Shown here piece by piece: positions 45,685 through 54,461 of a stretch of DNA of 64,000 nt; the stretch's first letter is position 1, and each line of letters starts with the position of its first letter. The DNA is from Pararheinheimera marina. GTDB taxonomy: Bacteria > Pseudomonadota > Gammaproteobacteria > Enterobacterales > Alteromonadaceae. The stretch spans positions 757,038 through 821,037 of the forward strand of contig NZ_JBHSGB010000010.1 of NCBI RefSeq assembly GCF_042654345.1. Reading direction: 5' to 3'. Below the pieces are notes generated by a model. The model ran no database searches and was not told the origin of the DNA. It saw only the letters and a program-made list of their open reading frames with translations. The translations under genes were made by a program, and so were the position numbers.

Positions 45685-46146
45685 ATGTCCCTTGTTATTT
45701 GTAGCGCGGATCCGTTGTCGGAGCCGGTACAGCAGATTTTCCGCCAGTCAGAGGCCTATTTGGCTGCACTGTATCCGGCTGAAAGTAATCACATCGAAAG
45801 CGCAGAAGCATTAACCAAAGAAAACGTGGTGTTTTTGGCCGTCTATTGGCATGGCGAACTCGCAGGCTGTGGCGCGGTAAAGATCCTGAGCGATGACGGG
45901 CTTTATGGTGAGGTTAAACGGGTTTTTGTGCTGCCTGAGTTTCGTGGTCAGGGTTTATCCAAAGCTCTGATGCTCGAGCTTGAGCACCAGCTGAAAGCAA
46001 AATCAGTATCGCTGGCCCGGCTGGAAACCGGTATCCATCAGCCAGAAGCGCTTGGTTTGTATGAAAAACTGGGCTACCAGTATCGACCGCCATTTGCGGG
46101 TTATCAGCCGGATCCGTTAAGTGTATTTATGGAGAAATCGCTGTAA
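45685..46146 (+). CDS. GNAT-family N-acetyltransferase
   Basis: 153 residues from ATG 45685; ATG 45673 is equally possible, neither has a clear ribosome site. GNAT motif A with the acetyl-CoA pyrophosphate loop is RVFVLPEFRGQGLSKALM (about 75-92), and motif B includes ALGLYEKLGY. Acceptor unknown. It lies close behind tpx and ends at a strong terminator. Confidence 0.88.
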   Translation: MSLVICSADPLSEPVQQIFRQSEAYLAALYPAESNHIESAEALTKENVVFLAVYWHGELAGCGAVKILSDDGLYGEVKRVFVLPEFRGQGLSKALMLELEHQLKAKSVSLARLETGIHQPEALGLYEKLGYQYRPPFAGYQPDPLSVFMEKSL

Positions 46147-46172
46147 ACACCAGCGCTGCTTGTCCAGTTATG

Positions 46173-46202
46173 AAAGCCACCAGAGACTCTGGTGGCTTTT
46201 TT
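46173..46202 (+). terminator. Terminator after the acetyltransferase gene
   Basis: AAAGCCACCAGAG pairs with the following CTCTGGTGGCTTT around a very short loop, then a T run. The next 217 bp up to 46419 are AT-rich and carry the reductase/desaturase control region. Confidence 0.9.
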
Positions 46203-46377
46203 GTTTTCAGCCCTTAAATCACCAGCTTCAGCAGGTGATTTGCTATTTTTGCGAACATGTGTTCATTTTTTAATGAATGGGTTGATTTTTTTAATTTGAA
46301 TAAGTGTTTTAAAAACAATGTTTTACGTTTTTATGTGCTGACTGATCAGATCTTTATCTGGAATTAATTTTAATTTG

Positions 46378-46395
46378 AGTGTACAAATGTGCGCT
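46378..46395. promoter_or_regulatory. Operator before reductase/desaturase genes, twin of the fabB site
   Basis: AGTGTACAAATGTGCGCT differs from the site at 4034-4051 in one base, and the match continues for GAAA. Its place just ahead of a fatty acid desaturase operon supports a shared unsaturated fatty acid regulator. Because the site overlaps an in-frame ATG at 46387, I think the reductase starts downstream of it. Confidence 0.65.
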
Positions 46396-46419
46396 GAAAT
46401 CATCTGGCGAGTCGCAAAA

Positions 46420-47526
46420 GTGTTCCACCCTGTTATTGAGCGGCATCTGTCGATGCTGCTGGGGAATCAACCCCGTCTGTCACTGGCGTTAATGCCGCTA
46501 TTGAGCTGGTGCCTTCCTGGTTACCGGCCCGGCTACTACCGCGCCAGGGTGTTGTCTGTGCATCCTGACGGCGCAACCAGTTACAGCCTCTGGCTAAAAC
46601 CTGCTGCCAACTGGCCTGGCTTTGTTCCCGGGCAGTCCATCGAGCTTGGCTTTGACAACAACGGCCGTTGGTTAAGCCGGCGTTTCAGCATCAGCTCGTC
46701 GTTACAGCAATGGCAGAGGGAGGGGCAGATCCGCTTGACCATCAAAATAAACCCGCAAGGCCAGTTAAGCCGTCAGTTGCCAAAACTGATTGCCGAAGGG
46801 GCGCTACGCTGGTTAAGTATTTCGCCTGCAGCTGGTGACTTTCAGTGGCACAGTCCGGCCAGCTCAAGCCTGATGCTGGCGGCCGGGTCAGGCATCACAC
46901 CTCTGGCTTCTATGCTGCTCAGTCAGCGTTGCTGGACGGCACCTGTCACCTTGCTGTATTACGTTCGGCAGCAAGCGGAGGCCGCATTATTGGCTGAGTT
47001 GCAACAGCTCGCTTCTGCTCAGCCATTGTTCCGGTTGCAGCTGGTTGAAACTGCCAGCGCCGGCAGACAGCCCTTTGCTGAGGTATTACCTGACGCTGCC
47101 GATAGCCAACAGTTACTGACGTGTGGACCTTACGCTTTTACCGAAGCGGCGTTAGCCTTTGGCGCTGCTTGTGGGTTAAAACCGGCAGACTGCCAGCGTG
47201 AGTTTTTTCATTTGCCGCCATTGGTTGAGACCGCCGGGGATCAGCAGTGGCAAGTGCGCTGGCAAATGGCAGAGCAGCAGGTCGTAAGCGACGTCAATGC
47301 CAGTCAGTCGTTGCTTGACCAAGCAGAACAAGCGGGCCTGCAACCCAGCTTCGGCTGTCGTATGGGAGTCTGTTATCAATGTGTGTGCCAGAAGGAGTCT
47401 GGCGTGGTGCTCAATCTGCGTACTGGCCAGCGTTCGACCGCAGGCGCGGAACAAATTCAGCTCTGTGTCAGTGTGCCACAAAGTGCCTTATCGATTCGTT
47501 TGGGAGTGTCTGATGCATCTTTCTGA
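46420..47526 (+). CDS. Ferredoxin reductase-type electron donor for desaturase
   Basis: 368 residues from GTG 46420, which has GGCGAG eight bases upstream; ATG 46387 is the alternative but lies inside the shared operator. FAD-binding motif RRFSISSS near residue 87, NAD(P)-binding AAGSGITPLASM near 152, and a C-terminal plant-type [2Fe-2S] ferredoxin domain with CRMGVCYQC plus a later Cys (QLCVS). It should pass electrons from NAD(P)H to the desaturase whose gene overlaps its end by 14 bp. The pair resembles Pseudomonas DesC-DesB in layout. Confidence 0.87.
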   Translation: MFHPVIERHLSMLLGNQPRLSLALMPLLSWCLPGYRPGYYRARVLSVHPDGATSYSLWLKPAANWPGFVPGQSIELGFDNNGRWLSRRFSISSSLQQWQREGQIRLTIKINPQGQLSRQLPKLIAEGALRWLSISPAAGDFQWHSPASSSLMLAAGSGITPLASMLLSQRCWTAPVTLLYYVRQQAEAALLAELQQLASAQPLFRLQLVETASAGRQPFAEVLPDAADSQQLLTCGPYAFTEAALAFGAACGLKPADCQREFFHLPPLVETAGDQQWQVRWQMAEQQVVSDVNASQSLLDQAEQAGLQPSFGCRMGVCYQCVCQKESGVVLNLRTGQRSTAGAEQIQLCVSVPQSALSIRLGVSDASF

Positions 47527-48607
47527 AGCTAAACTGGCGCTATTAGCGCAAGAACTGAATGCGCTGAAAGCGGGTGTGATGGACCAGGTGGGCGAGCGTG
47601 AAGCACGCTACATTCGCCGTATTCTGCTACTGCAGCGTCTGTGTGCCATCAGCGGCAGGATATTGATGGTACTGGGCTTTTTGACTTTGTGGTTATGGGG
47701 GCTGGGGGTGCTGCTGCTGGCGCTGGCGAAAATCCTCGACAATATGGAAATAGGCCACAATGTGCTGCATGGTCAGTATGACTGGATGGACGACCCTGTG
47801 CTGCATTCGCAGCGCTTTGAATGGGACATTGCCTGCGACGCCGGTTCCTGGCGACGTACCCATAACTTTGAACACCACACCTACACCAATATCATCGGCA
47901 AAGACCGCGACTTCGGTTATGGCTTGTTGCGGCTAAGCAATGACTTCCGCTGGCGGCTACGTAACCTGTGGCAGATGCTGACCTATTTTATGTTGTCGAC
48001 TTTGTTTCAGTGGGGGGTGTCTTACCATGAGCTGGCGGGTGAGCGGGTGTTTTTTGGCAAAAAGAAAACGGACCGGCAAAGTCAGATCAGCCATAGCGCG
48101 CTGAAAAGGGCCTTTTTCGGCAAAGGCGCCCGCCAATTAGTAAAGGATTACCTGGTGTTCCCTTTGCTGGCCGGTCCAATGTGGGCTTGGGTGATGTTCG
48201 GCAATTTATTGGCCAATGTGCTGCGAAACTGGTGGACATCGACGGTGATCTTTTGTGGCCATTTCACGGCCGATATCCATGCCTTTAAAGCCGAGCAGTG
48301 TCAGGATGAAAGCCTGGGCCATTGGTATTACCGGCAGATGCTCGGCTCATCCAATTTTACCGGACCCCGCTGGTTTCATATTTTGACCGGGCACTTGAGT
48401 TGCCAGATTGAGCATCATTTGTTTCCCGACATGCCGGCCATGCATTACCCGCGGGTCGCCAAAGAGGTGCAGCACATTGCCAGCCGTTACGGCATTCCGT
48501 ACAACAGCGGCAGCTTTATCGGGCAGTACCTGACGGTGCTTGGCCGGATCTTACGGTACTCCTTGCCTGGCGGGCACAGTGCGGTCCGGCTGAGCCGGGC
48601 CGAATGA
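47513..48607 (+). CDS. Membrane fatty acid desaturase
   Basis: 364 residues from ATG 47513 (GGGAG upstream), overlapping the reductase gene by 14 bp. Three histidine boxes of membrane diiron desaturases are present: HNVLHG near residue 83, HNFEHH near 119 and QIEHHLF near 300. Hydrophobic helices lie between the boxes. It inserts a double bond into acyl chains of phospholipids or acyl-CoA using oxygen. Regulation is probably by the operator at 46378. Confidence 0.9.
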   Translation: MHLSEAKLALLAQELNALKAGVMDQVGEREARYIRRILLLQRLCAISGRILMVLGFLTLWLWGLGVLLLALAKILDNMEIGHNVLHGQYDWMDDPVLHSQRFEWDIACDAGSWRRTHNFEHHTYTNIIGKDRDFGYGLLRLSNDFRWRLRNLWQMLTYFMLSTLFQWGVSYHELAGERVFFGKKKTDRQSQISHSALKRAFFGKGARQLVKDYLVFPLLAGPMWAWVMFGNLLANVLRNWWTSTVIFCGHFTADIHAFKAEQCQDESLGHWYYRQMLGSSNFTGPRWFHILTGHLSCQIEHHLFPDMPAMHYPRVAKEVQHIASRYGIPYNSGSFIGQYLTVLGRILRYSLPGGHSAVRLSRAE

Positions 48608-48659
48608 ACCTCATGCATTACCGATAAAAAAGTCAGGTATTTCAAAAGGCTCAACTAAA

Positions 48660-48687
48660 CTTTCTGGTGGATAGACAAACCAGAAAG
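48660..48687. repeat. Inverted repeat before the binding-lipoprotein gene
   Basis: CTTTCTGGT/ACCAGAAAG, a perfect 9-base inverted repeat with a 10-base gap, ends at the ribosome site of the next gene. Could be an operator or a leader hairpin that hides the AGAGG. Confidence 0.4.
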
Positions 48688-48696
48688 AGGCCATTT

Positions 48697-49518
48697 ATGA
48701 ACAATTACAGGCTGCTTAGTGTTGTTGTGTTATGTGTGGTAGTGACCGGTTGTAAACCGGCAGCAACAGGATCTCAGGCGGCGCCCGTTGCCGCCGCTGA
48801 GCCTGCCCCAGCCGCCGTCAGCTGTCAGCTGAAGGTAGGCTATGAATCCTGGGAGCCTTACCAATTTCGCGGTTACGATGAACAGGCCAACGGTCTGGAC
48901 ATCGACATTGTGAATGCGGTCGCCAAAGCGATGCCTTGTGAACTGGTATTCAGTTATGGCAATTGGCAGCAGTTGCTGAATCAATTCAGACAAGGTGAAC
49001 TGGATGTTCTGCTCGGCGCGTCCAAGACTGCGGCGCGTGAAGAGTTTGCGTTGTTTTCCGATCCCTACCGCAATGAACAGTTCCGGCTGTTTGTCCGCAA
49101 GACCGACGCGGATAAGTTCAGCTTTGACTCAGTTGCACAAATGGTGGCCGCCAAACATAAGGTGGGCGTCGTCAGTGATTACTACTACGGCGAACAAGTC
49201 AGTGCGCTGTATGCCGATGAGCAAATGCGTGGCCAGTTTGTTGAGTCGGCGATGAGCGAGCAGAACCTGGCACTGCTGCTGGACGAACAGGTGGATGCCA
49301 TGCTGGAAGACAGCTTTGTTGGCACCGCTTTACTTCGGCGTAAGGGGCTGACGGATGAGATTAGTGAGCATCAGCTGACACTGCCGGAAAGTCCTATTTA
49401 TGTGATGTTTAGCAAGCAGAAAGTGACGCCAGAGCAGGTCGGTGTCTTTAACCAGCAATTGTTGCAGCTGAAGCAAAGTGGTCAGTATCAACAATTAGTG
49501 GGCAAGTACCAGGGCTAA
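48697..49518 (+). CDS. Amino-acid-binding lipoprotein (SBP family 3)
   Basis: 273 residues from ATG 48697 (AAAGAGG ribosome site). Lipoprotein signal with lipobox VVTGC, then an Ala/Pro-rich linker and a family 3 periplasmic binding domain (about 45-270: LKVGYESWEPYQF, GLDIDIVNAVA, LDVLLGASKTAAREEF). No permease or ATPase genes are adjacent, so it may be a solitary sensor or work with a remote transporter. Its stop overlaps that of mutH by 4 bp. Confidence 0.85.
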   Translation: MNNYRLLSVVVLCVVVTGCKPAATGSQAAPVAAAEPAPAAVSCQLKVGYESWEPYQFRGYDEQANGLDIDIVNAVAKAMPCELVFSYGNWQQLLNQFRQGELDVLLGASKTAAREEFALFSDPYRNEQFRLFVRKTDADKFSFDSVAQMVAAKHKVGVVSDYYYGEQVSALYADEQMRGQFVESAMSEQNLALLLDEQVDAMLEDSFVGTALLRRKGLTDEISEHQLTLPESPIYVMFSKQKVTPEQVGVFNQQLLQLKQSGQYQQLVGKYQG

Positions 49519-50180
49519 CTAAACTGCTGCCGCACTATAGCGGCGGTAAAGCTGGCTTTTAAATAAAAACCGCGGGGCAGTGCCTGAATGGGCTCGCCCC
49601 CGGCTCCAACCGCTTCGGTCAGCGCTTTGCTGTTGGCTGCTTTCGGGCGCAATTGCAGCACCTTGCCGTGAGCGCCACGAATATTGGCCAGACCGCCAAG
49701 GCTAATCAGCTCCATCAGTTCTTCCCAGTCCTGCCGTAATAGTTGCCATTGCTCGGCACTGGGTTGCCACAAAAAGGCGGAACCGATCTGGCGTTCTGCC
49801 AGCGCAATACTGCGCTCGGCCAGCACAGGTACAAAAAGCACCCGGCTGAGCTTGCGGCACAACCAGGACTCTTCGAAGCGTAAACCGGTGACTTGCGTCA
49901 GAGGAGCCACACAAACATAAGTGCTTTCCAGTGGTTTGCCGTGTCGATCAATAGGCAGGGTTTTCAACTCAACCCCCAAATGCGGGAAGTCCGGTTCCGC
50001 TTTGCTGCCACTGCTGGCGCCAAGTGCCAATTCCAGCAGTTGGCCCACAGTGCCTTTATCTCGGCGTAAATCGGCGGGCAATGGCAGTTCCAGCTGGGCG
50101 GCCAGTTGGCCCAGCGTCAATCCGGCGATGGCGTGGCAACGGCCGAGCAGCTCGTCTAAATCAACTGGAGGAGTGCGCAT
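49515..50180 (-). CDS. mutH: DNA mismatch repair endonuclease MutH
   Basis: 221 residues from ATG 50180 (CAGGAC upstream); the frame extends 20 codons more without support. The catalytic D-E-x-K motif is in EPDFPHLGVELKTL (about 68-82). MutH nicks the unmethylated strand at hemimethylated GATC sites when activated by MutS and MutL, which implies a Dam-methylating host. Divergent from rppH, as in E. coli. Confidence 0.94.
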   Translation of the reverse strand: MRTPPVDLDELLGRCHAIAGLTLGQLAAQLELPLPADLRRDKGTVGQLLELALGASSGSKAEPDFPHLGVELKTLPIDRHGKPLESTYVCVAPLTQVTGLRFEESWLCRKLSRVLFVPVLAERSIALAERQIGSAFLWQPSAEQWQLLRQDWEELMELISLGGLANIRGAHGKVLQLRPKAANSKALTEAVGAGGEPIQALPRGFYLKASFTAAIVRQQFS

Positions 50181-50548
50181 GAAAAGTCCTGTAAGTGTGT
50201 TATGCAACCTTATCATTTCTAAGTAAAAATGACTGCTCAAAAAGGCATCATCTTGAGTTATTCACAGTTGTAGTGTTGCTGAAACACTGCGCAAAGCGGT
50301 CTATCGTTATGTTTTTTAAGTGTTTTTTGTGACTGCTTTTTAAGCTCTTATCTTCAGGGATAAAGTTATACCAGAATAAAAATCAACTTACTCACAGGGT
50401 TGTGTACAGGTGCTGTGTAGAAGTGCACAGGTGATGGTTTTTGAGCTGTGCAATTGTGGATAACTTGGTGCAAAAATACAATTTGCCGATCTGAGGACTT
50501 TATGAAAGAATCGATGAACAACAGCTGTAGCTTAGCTTGAGGTTTTGT
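50181..50548. promoter_or_regulatory. Divergent mutH-rppH control region
   Basis: 368 bp, AT-rich, with no gene seen. It should contain promoters for both directions; several TTGAG/TTCAC-like boxes occur but I cannot pick one pair with confidence. The GAGG at 50539-50542 is the rppH ribosome site. Confidence 0.45.
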
Positions 50549-51052
50549 GTGATCGACGCTGAAGGCTTTAGAGCCAACGTCGGCATCGTTATTTACAATC
50601 ACCAGGGACAGGTGTTTTGGGCTCGCAGATACGGTCAGCATTCCTGGCAATATCCACAGGGTGGAATAGACGACGGCGAAACACCGGAACAAGCCATGTT
50701 CCGGGAATTAAATGAAGAAGTGGGTTTACGTCCAGAAGATGTAGAAATTATTGCAGTCACCAAACACTGGCTGCGGTATAAACTGCCGAAACGCTTAATT
50801 CGCCGCGACAGTAACCCTGTGTGTATAGGGCAGAAGCAGAAATGGTTTTTACTGCGTCTGACCTGCAAAGATGAAGATGTGGATCTGAAAAAAACTTCGC
50901 ATCCGGAATTTGATGACTGGCGTTGGGTCAGTTACTGGTATCCGGTGCGGCAAGTCGTTGCGTTTAAACGTGAGGTTTATCGCAAAGTGATGAAAGAGTT
51001 TGCCCCCATAGCGTTGCCGGCCATAAAAAGGGAAGGAAAAAAGCGGGTTTAA
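50549..51052 (+). CDS. rppH: RNA pyrophosphohydrolase
   Basis: 167 residues from GTG 50549 (GAGG upstream), matching the family start (M)IDxxGFRxNVGIV. The Nudix box GGIDDGETPEQAMFREL and NEEVGL (about 38-60) is complete. It removes pyrophosphate from the 5' end of mRNA and so opens RNase E decay. ptsP follows after 13 bp; rppH-ptsP-lgt-thyA is a conserved gammaproteobacterial order. Confidence 0.95.
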   Translation: MIDAEGFRANVGIVIYNHQGQVFWARRYGQHSWQYPQGGIDDGETPEQAMFRELNEEVGLRPEDVEIIAVTKHWLRYKLPKRLIRRDSNPVCIGQKQKWFLLRLTCKDEDVDLKKTSHPEFDDWRWVSYWYPVRQVVAFKREVYRKVMKEFAPIALPAIKREGKKRV

Positions 51053-51065
51053 TCGGGAGAGAGGT

Positions 51066-53330
51066 ATGCTAAGCCAGTTAAGGCGCATAGTGCAGGATGT
51101 GGCGCAGGAGCCGGTACTGAATAAGGCACTGGCAGGCTTGGTTTCGAACGTTAAACGTGCTTTAAACACTGAATGCTGCTCTGTGTATCTGGCCGATTAC
51201 CAGCAGCATTTTACGCTGATGGCCACCGACGGTTTAAACCCGGAAGCGGTTGGCAGCATTTCGATTGGATTTTCCGAAGGTCTGATTGGCTGGGTTGGGC
51301 AACGTGAAGAGCCGATTAACCTGGCGCAGGCGCATTTACACCCCCGCTTTAAAGTCACCCCAGAAGTCAGTGAAGAAAAGTTTTCGGCTTTTTTAGGTTG
51401 CCCTATCATCCACCACCGGAAGGTCTTGGGCGTGCTGACCATTCAGCAGGGCGAGAACCGGGTGTTTAGCGAGGATGAAGAATCTTTCCTGGTAACCTTA
51501 GGTGTGCAATTGGCCTCTGTGTTGGTCAACGCCGAGATGCGCCAGTCAGTCAGTCAGAGTTCTACCCAGCAAAAAGTCACAGGACAGTTACAAGGCCTGC
51601 CTGGCGCTCCAGGCATCGCCATTGGCGAAGGCTATGTGATGGAGCCTTCCAGTGACTTTGATGACATCTCTTTGCGTAAAACCGATGATCCGGAAAAAGA
51701 GCTGTCGCGTTTTTATAAAGCAGTAAAAATTACCAAAGCCGAATTTAACCGCCTGGCTGAGCGGATGAGCGCGCATTTACCTGCGGACGCCCTGGCCATT
51801 TTTGATGTGTACCATCAGCTGCTGGAGGCGGCCAGTTTAGGTGACGAAATTGAAGCGCAAATTCATGATGGCTGGTGTGCCAAAAGTGCGCTCAAGCGTG
51901 TGGTCGAAAAATTTGCCCGTCAGTTCGATGATATGGATGACCCTTATCTGCGGGAGCGGGGCACCGATATCCGTGATTTAGGCCAGCGGGTGCTGAACCA
52001 CTTGCTCGACACAGAACAGCGCCATCACAAGCTGCCGGAAAAGGTGGTACTGGTGGCGGAAAATGTCACTGCGACCATGCTGGCGGAGATCCCACGGCAT
52101 CAGTTGGTGGCCATTGTGTCGCTGAAGGGGTCCGTCAACTCGCATGCAGCTATTATGGCGCGTGCCTTGGGCATTCCGGCGGTAATGGGCCTGGATGAGT
52201 TGCCATTGTTCCATTGGCAGGAGCAGCTGCTGATTGTCGACGGTTACCGTGGCCAAATCCTGATGGCGCCGGCGGATGCTATCTTAGCCGAATACCAGAC
52301 GCTGATTAGCGAAGATGCACAGCTGAGCGCTCAATACCTGTCTGAAATCCATTTGCCTGCCCAAAGTGCCTGCGGTGGCCGTTTTAGCCTGATGGTGAAC
52401 GCGGGTCTGGCGATCGATCTGGAAACCAGCCATCCGTCCCATACCGACGGCATTGGTTTGTACCGCACTGAATACCCATTTATTGTGCGGACCCGCTTTC
52501 CAACTGAAGCTGAACAAGTGGAGTTATACAAAACCGTGCTGGCAACCCAGCCGGGCAAGGGAGTGGTGATGCGCACCCTGGATGTCGGTGGCGATAAACC
52601 TTTGCCTTATTTCCCGATCAGCGAAGAAAACCCATTCCTGGGCTGGCGCGGCATTCGGATGACGCTGGATCACCCGGAAATATTTTTGGTGCAGATTCGC
52701 GCTATGCTCAGAGCCAATATTGGCCATGGCAACCTGCATATTCTGTTGCCAATGATTTCTGATTTGTCCGAAGTAGACGAAGCGCTGCGGCTGATTAAAC
52801 AAGCCAGTTTTGAAGTGGCTGACGAGCTTGAAGGCAGCGAAATTCAGTTACCCAAAGCCAAAGTCGGTGTGATGGTGGAAGTGCCTTCCATTATGTATCA
52901 GTTGCCGGAGTTGGCCCGTAAAGTCGACTTTTGTTCGGTTGGCACCAACGATTTAACCCAATACCTGCTGGCGGTGGACCGCAATAACCCACGGGTGGCC
53001 AGCCTGTATGATGCAATGCATCCTGCGGTATTGCGGGCCTTGCATCAGCTGTGTCTGCAAAGCCAGGCCTTGCAGTTCCCTGTCAGTATCTGTGGTGAAT
53101 TGGCGGGTGAGCCTGCCGGTGTGCTGATCCTGGCGGCGATGGGTTACGACAAGTTCAGTATGAACAACAGTAACCTTGCCAAGATAAAATGGCTGCTGCG
53201 GCGGGTCCATCTGTCCGAGTTACAGCTGTTATTGCCGGAAATTCTGGCGTGCCAGTCACCGAAACAAGTGCGGCAACATGTGCAGCGCTTTCTCGACCAG
53301 AAACATTTATTGAACCAATTGCGTGCCTGA
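51066..53330 (+). CDS. ptsP: Nitrogen-PTS enzyme I (PtsP)
   Basis: 754 residues. N-terminal GAF domain (about 15-165), then enzyme I N domain, the phosphohistidine segment GSVNSHAAIMARALG near residue 356, and the C-terminal PEP-binding barrel with GGDKPLPYF, GIGLYRTEYPF and the catalytic Cys region SICGELAG. It starts the PTS-Ntr phosphorelay to NPr and EIIANtr; the GAF domain responds to nitrogen status. GGAGAG ribosome site. Confidence 0.95.
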   Translation: MLSQLRRIVQDVAQEPVLNKALAGLVSNVKRALNTECCSVYLADYQQHFTLMATDGLNPEAVGSISIGFSEGLIGWVGQREEPINLAQAHLHPRFKVTPEVSEEKFSAFLGCPIIHHRKVLGVLTIQQGENRVFSEDEESFLVTLGVQLASVLVNAEMRQSVSQSSTQQKVTGQLQGLPGAPGIAIGEGYVMEPSSDFDDISLRKTDDPEKELSRFYKAVKITKAEFNRLAERMSAHLPADALAIFDVYHQLLEAASLGDEIEAQIHDGWCAKSALKRVVEKFARQFDDMDDPYLRERGTDIRDLGQRVLNHLLDTEQRHHKLPEKVVLVAENVTATMLAEIPRHQLVAIVSLKGSVNSHAAIMARALGIPAVMGLDELPLFHWQEQLLIVDGYRGQILMAPADAILAEYQTLISEDAQLSAQYLSEIHLPAQSACGGRFSLMVNAGLAIDLETSHPSHTDGIGLYRTEYPFIVRTRFPTEAEQVELYKTVLATQPGKGVVMRTLDVGGDKPLPYFPISEENPFLGWRGIRMTLDHPEIFLVQIRAMLRANIGHGNLHILLPMISDLSEVDEALRLIKQASFEVADELEGSEIQLPKAKVGVMVEVPSIMYQLPELARKVDFCSVGTNDLTQYLLAVDRNNPRVASLYDAMHPAVLRALHQLCLQSQALQFPVSICGELAGEPAGVLILAAMGYDKFSMNNSNLAKIKWLLRRVHLSELQLLLPEILACQSPKQVRQHVQRFLDQKHLLNQLRA

Positions 53331-53403
53331 TGGTTCAATAGCCGTTAGAATTCTGCCCCTGCCAAGGGGCGCTTCCCCAAGAAAAACGACCATAGGATAA
53401 CGA

Positions 53404-54213
53404 ATGCCTGAGCAGTATATTATGTTCCCGCAAATTGACCCGGTGATTTTCAGTATCGGACCGGTCAGTGTGCGTTGGTATGGCCTGATGTATGTGATTG
53501 CCTTTGTGCTGGCCAATTGGCTGGCGAATCGCCAGGCCGATAAGGCTGGTTCGGGCTGGACTCGTGATCAAGTCAGCGATCTGATGTTTTATGGCTTTTT
53601 AGGTGTGATTTTGGGTGGCCGGGTCGGATACGTGCTGTTTTATAACTTTGGCGCTTTTATCGCCGACCCGCTGTATTTATTCCGCACCTGGGAAGGCGGC
53701 ATGTCATTCCATGGGGGCGTATTAGGGGTACTGGCCGCGATGGCCTGGTTTGCCAAACGGAACCAGAAAAAATTCCTTGAACTGGGTGACTTTGTGGTGC
53801 CGTTGTTGCCGTTAGGTCTGGCCTTTGGCCGCTTGGGGAACTTTATTAATGGCGAGTTATGGGGCCGCACCACCGACGTGTCCTGGGGCATGCTGTTTCC
53901 AAATGCGGGGATGTTGCCGCGCCACCCTTCACAACTTTATGAGCTGTTTGGCGAGGGCATACTGCTGTTTATTCTGCTGCAATGGTATAAACGCAAGTCG
54001 CCGCCGGCTGGCAATGTCGGTGGACTGTTTTTACTAGGTTATGGTGTCGCGCGTTTTGTTGTCGAGTTTTTCCGCGAACCGGATGCGCAGTTAGGTCTGC
54101 TGTCGTTAGGCATGTCGATGGGGCAATGGCTGTGTGTTCCGATGATCCTCGCAGGCTGCGCACTGATTGTGTGGGGTTACCAGCGCGAAGCCAAGGTGAG
54201 GGCCAAAGCATGA
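53404..54213 (+). CDS. lgt: Prolipoprotein diacylglyceryl transferase
   Basis: 269 residues with seven membrane helices; the Lgt signature GLAFGRLGNFINGELWGR begins near residue 139, and His in FHGGVLG near 101. It transfers diacylglycerol to the lipobox Cys of prolipoproteins in the inner membrane. Its TGA overlaps the thyA start (ATGA), so thyA was translationally coupled to it before being interrupted. Confidence 0.96.
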   Translation: MPEQYIMFPQIDPVIFSIGPVSVRWYGLMYVIAFVLANWLANRQADKAGSGWTRDQVSDLMFYGFLGVILGGRVGYVLFYNFGAFIADPLYLFRTWEGGMSFHGGVLGVLAAMAWFAKRNQKKFLELGDFVVPLLPLGLAFGRLGNFINGELWGRTTDVSWGMLFPNAGMLPRHPSQLYELFGEGILLFILLQWYKRKSPPAGNVGGLFLLGYGVARFVVEFFREPDAQLGLLSLGMSMGQWLCVPMILAGCALIVWGYQREAKVRAKA

Positions 54214-54461
54214 AACAGTACCATGACTTAATGCGCCATGTGCTGGAGCAGGGCCATCAGAAATCAGACCGCACCGGCACAGGCACTTTGAGTGTGTTTG
54301 GGTACCAGATGCGTTTTAACCTGGCTGACGGCTTTCCATTGGTCACCACTAAGAAGTGCCATCTGCGTTCCATTATTCATGAGCTGCTCTGGTTCCTTAA
54401 AGGCGAAACCAATATCCAATACCTGAATGACAACAAAGTCACCATTTGGGATGTTTTGTGA
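54210..54461 (+). pseudogene. thyA: thyA 5' fragment, cut by mobile island
   Basis: 83 residues that match the N-terminus of the short bacterial thymidylate synthase (QYHDLMRHVLEQG; DRTGTGTLSVFGYQMRF; HELLWFLKGETNIQYLND) up to VTIWD. A normal ThyA continues after IWD with an acidic EWA-type segment; here two codons and a stop follow, and base composition turns AT-rich. The catalytic Cys (PPCH) and almost all of the active site are lost. The rest of the gene should lie at the right end of the island, outside the window. It keeps the native ATGA coupling with lgt. Confidence 0.9.

Noticed and set aside
47297..47512. N-terminal extension of the desaturase
   Set aside because: Shadow of the reductase gene; the desaturase ribosome site and family start are at 47513.
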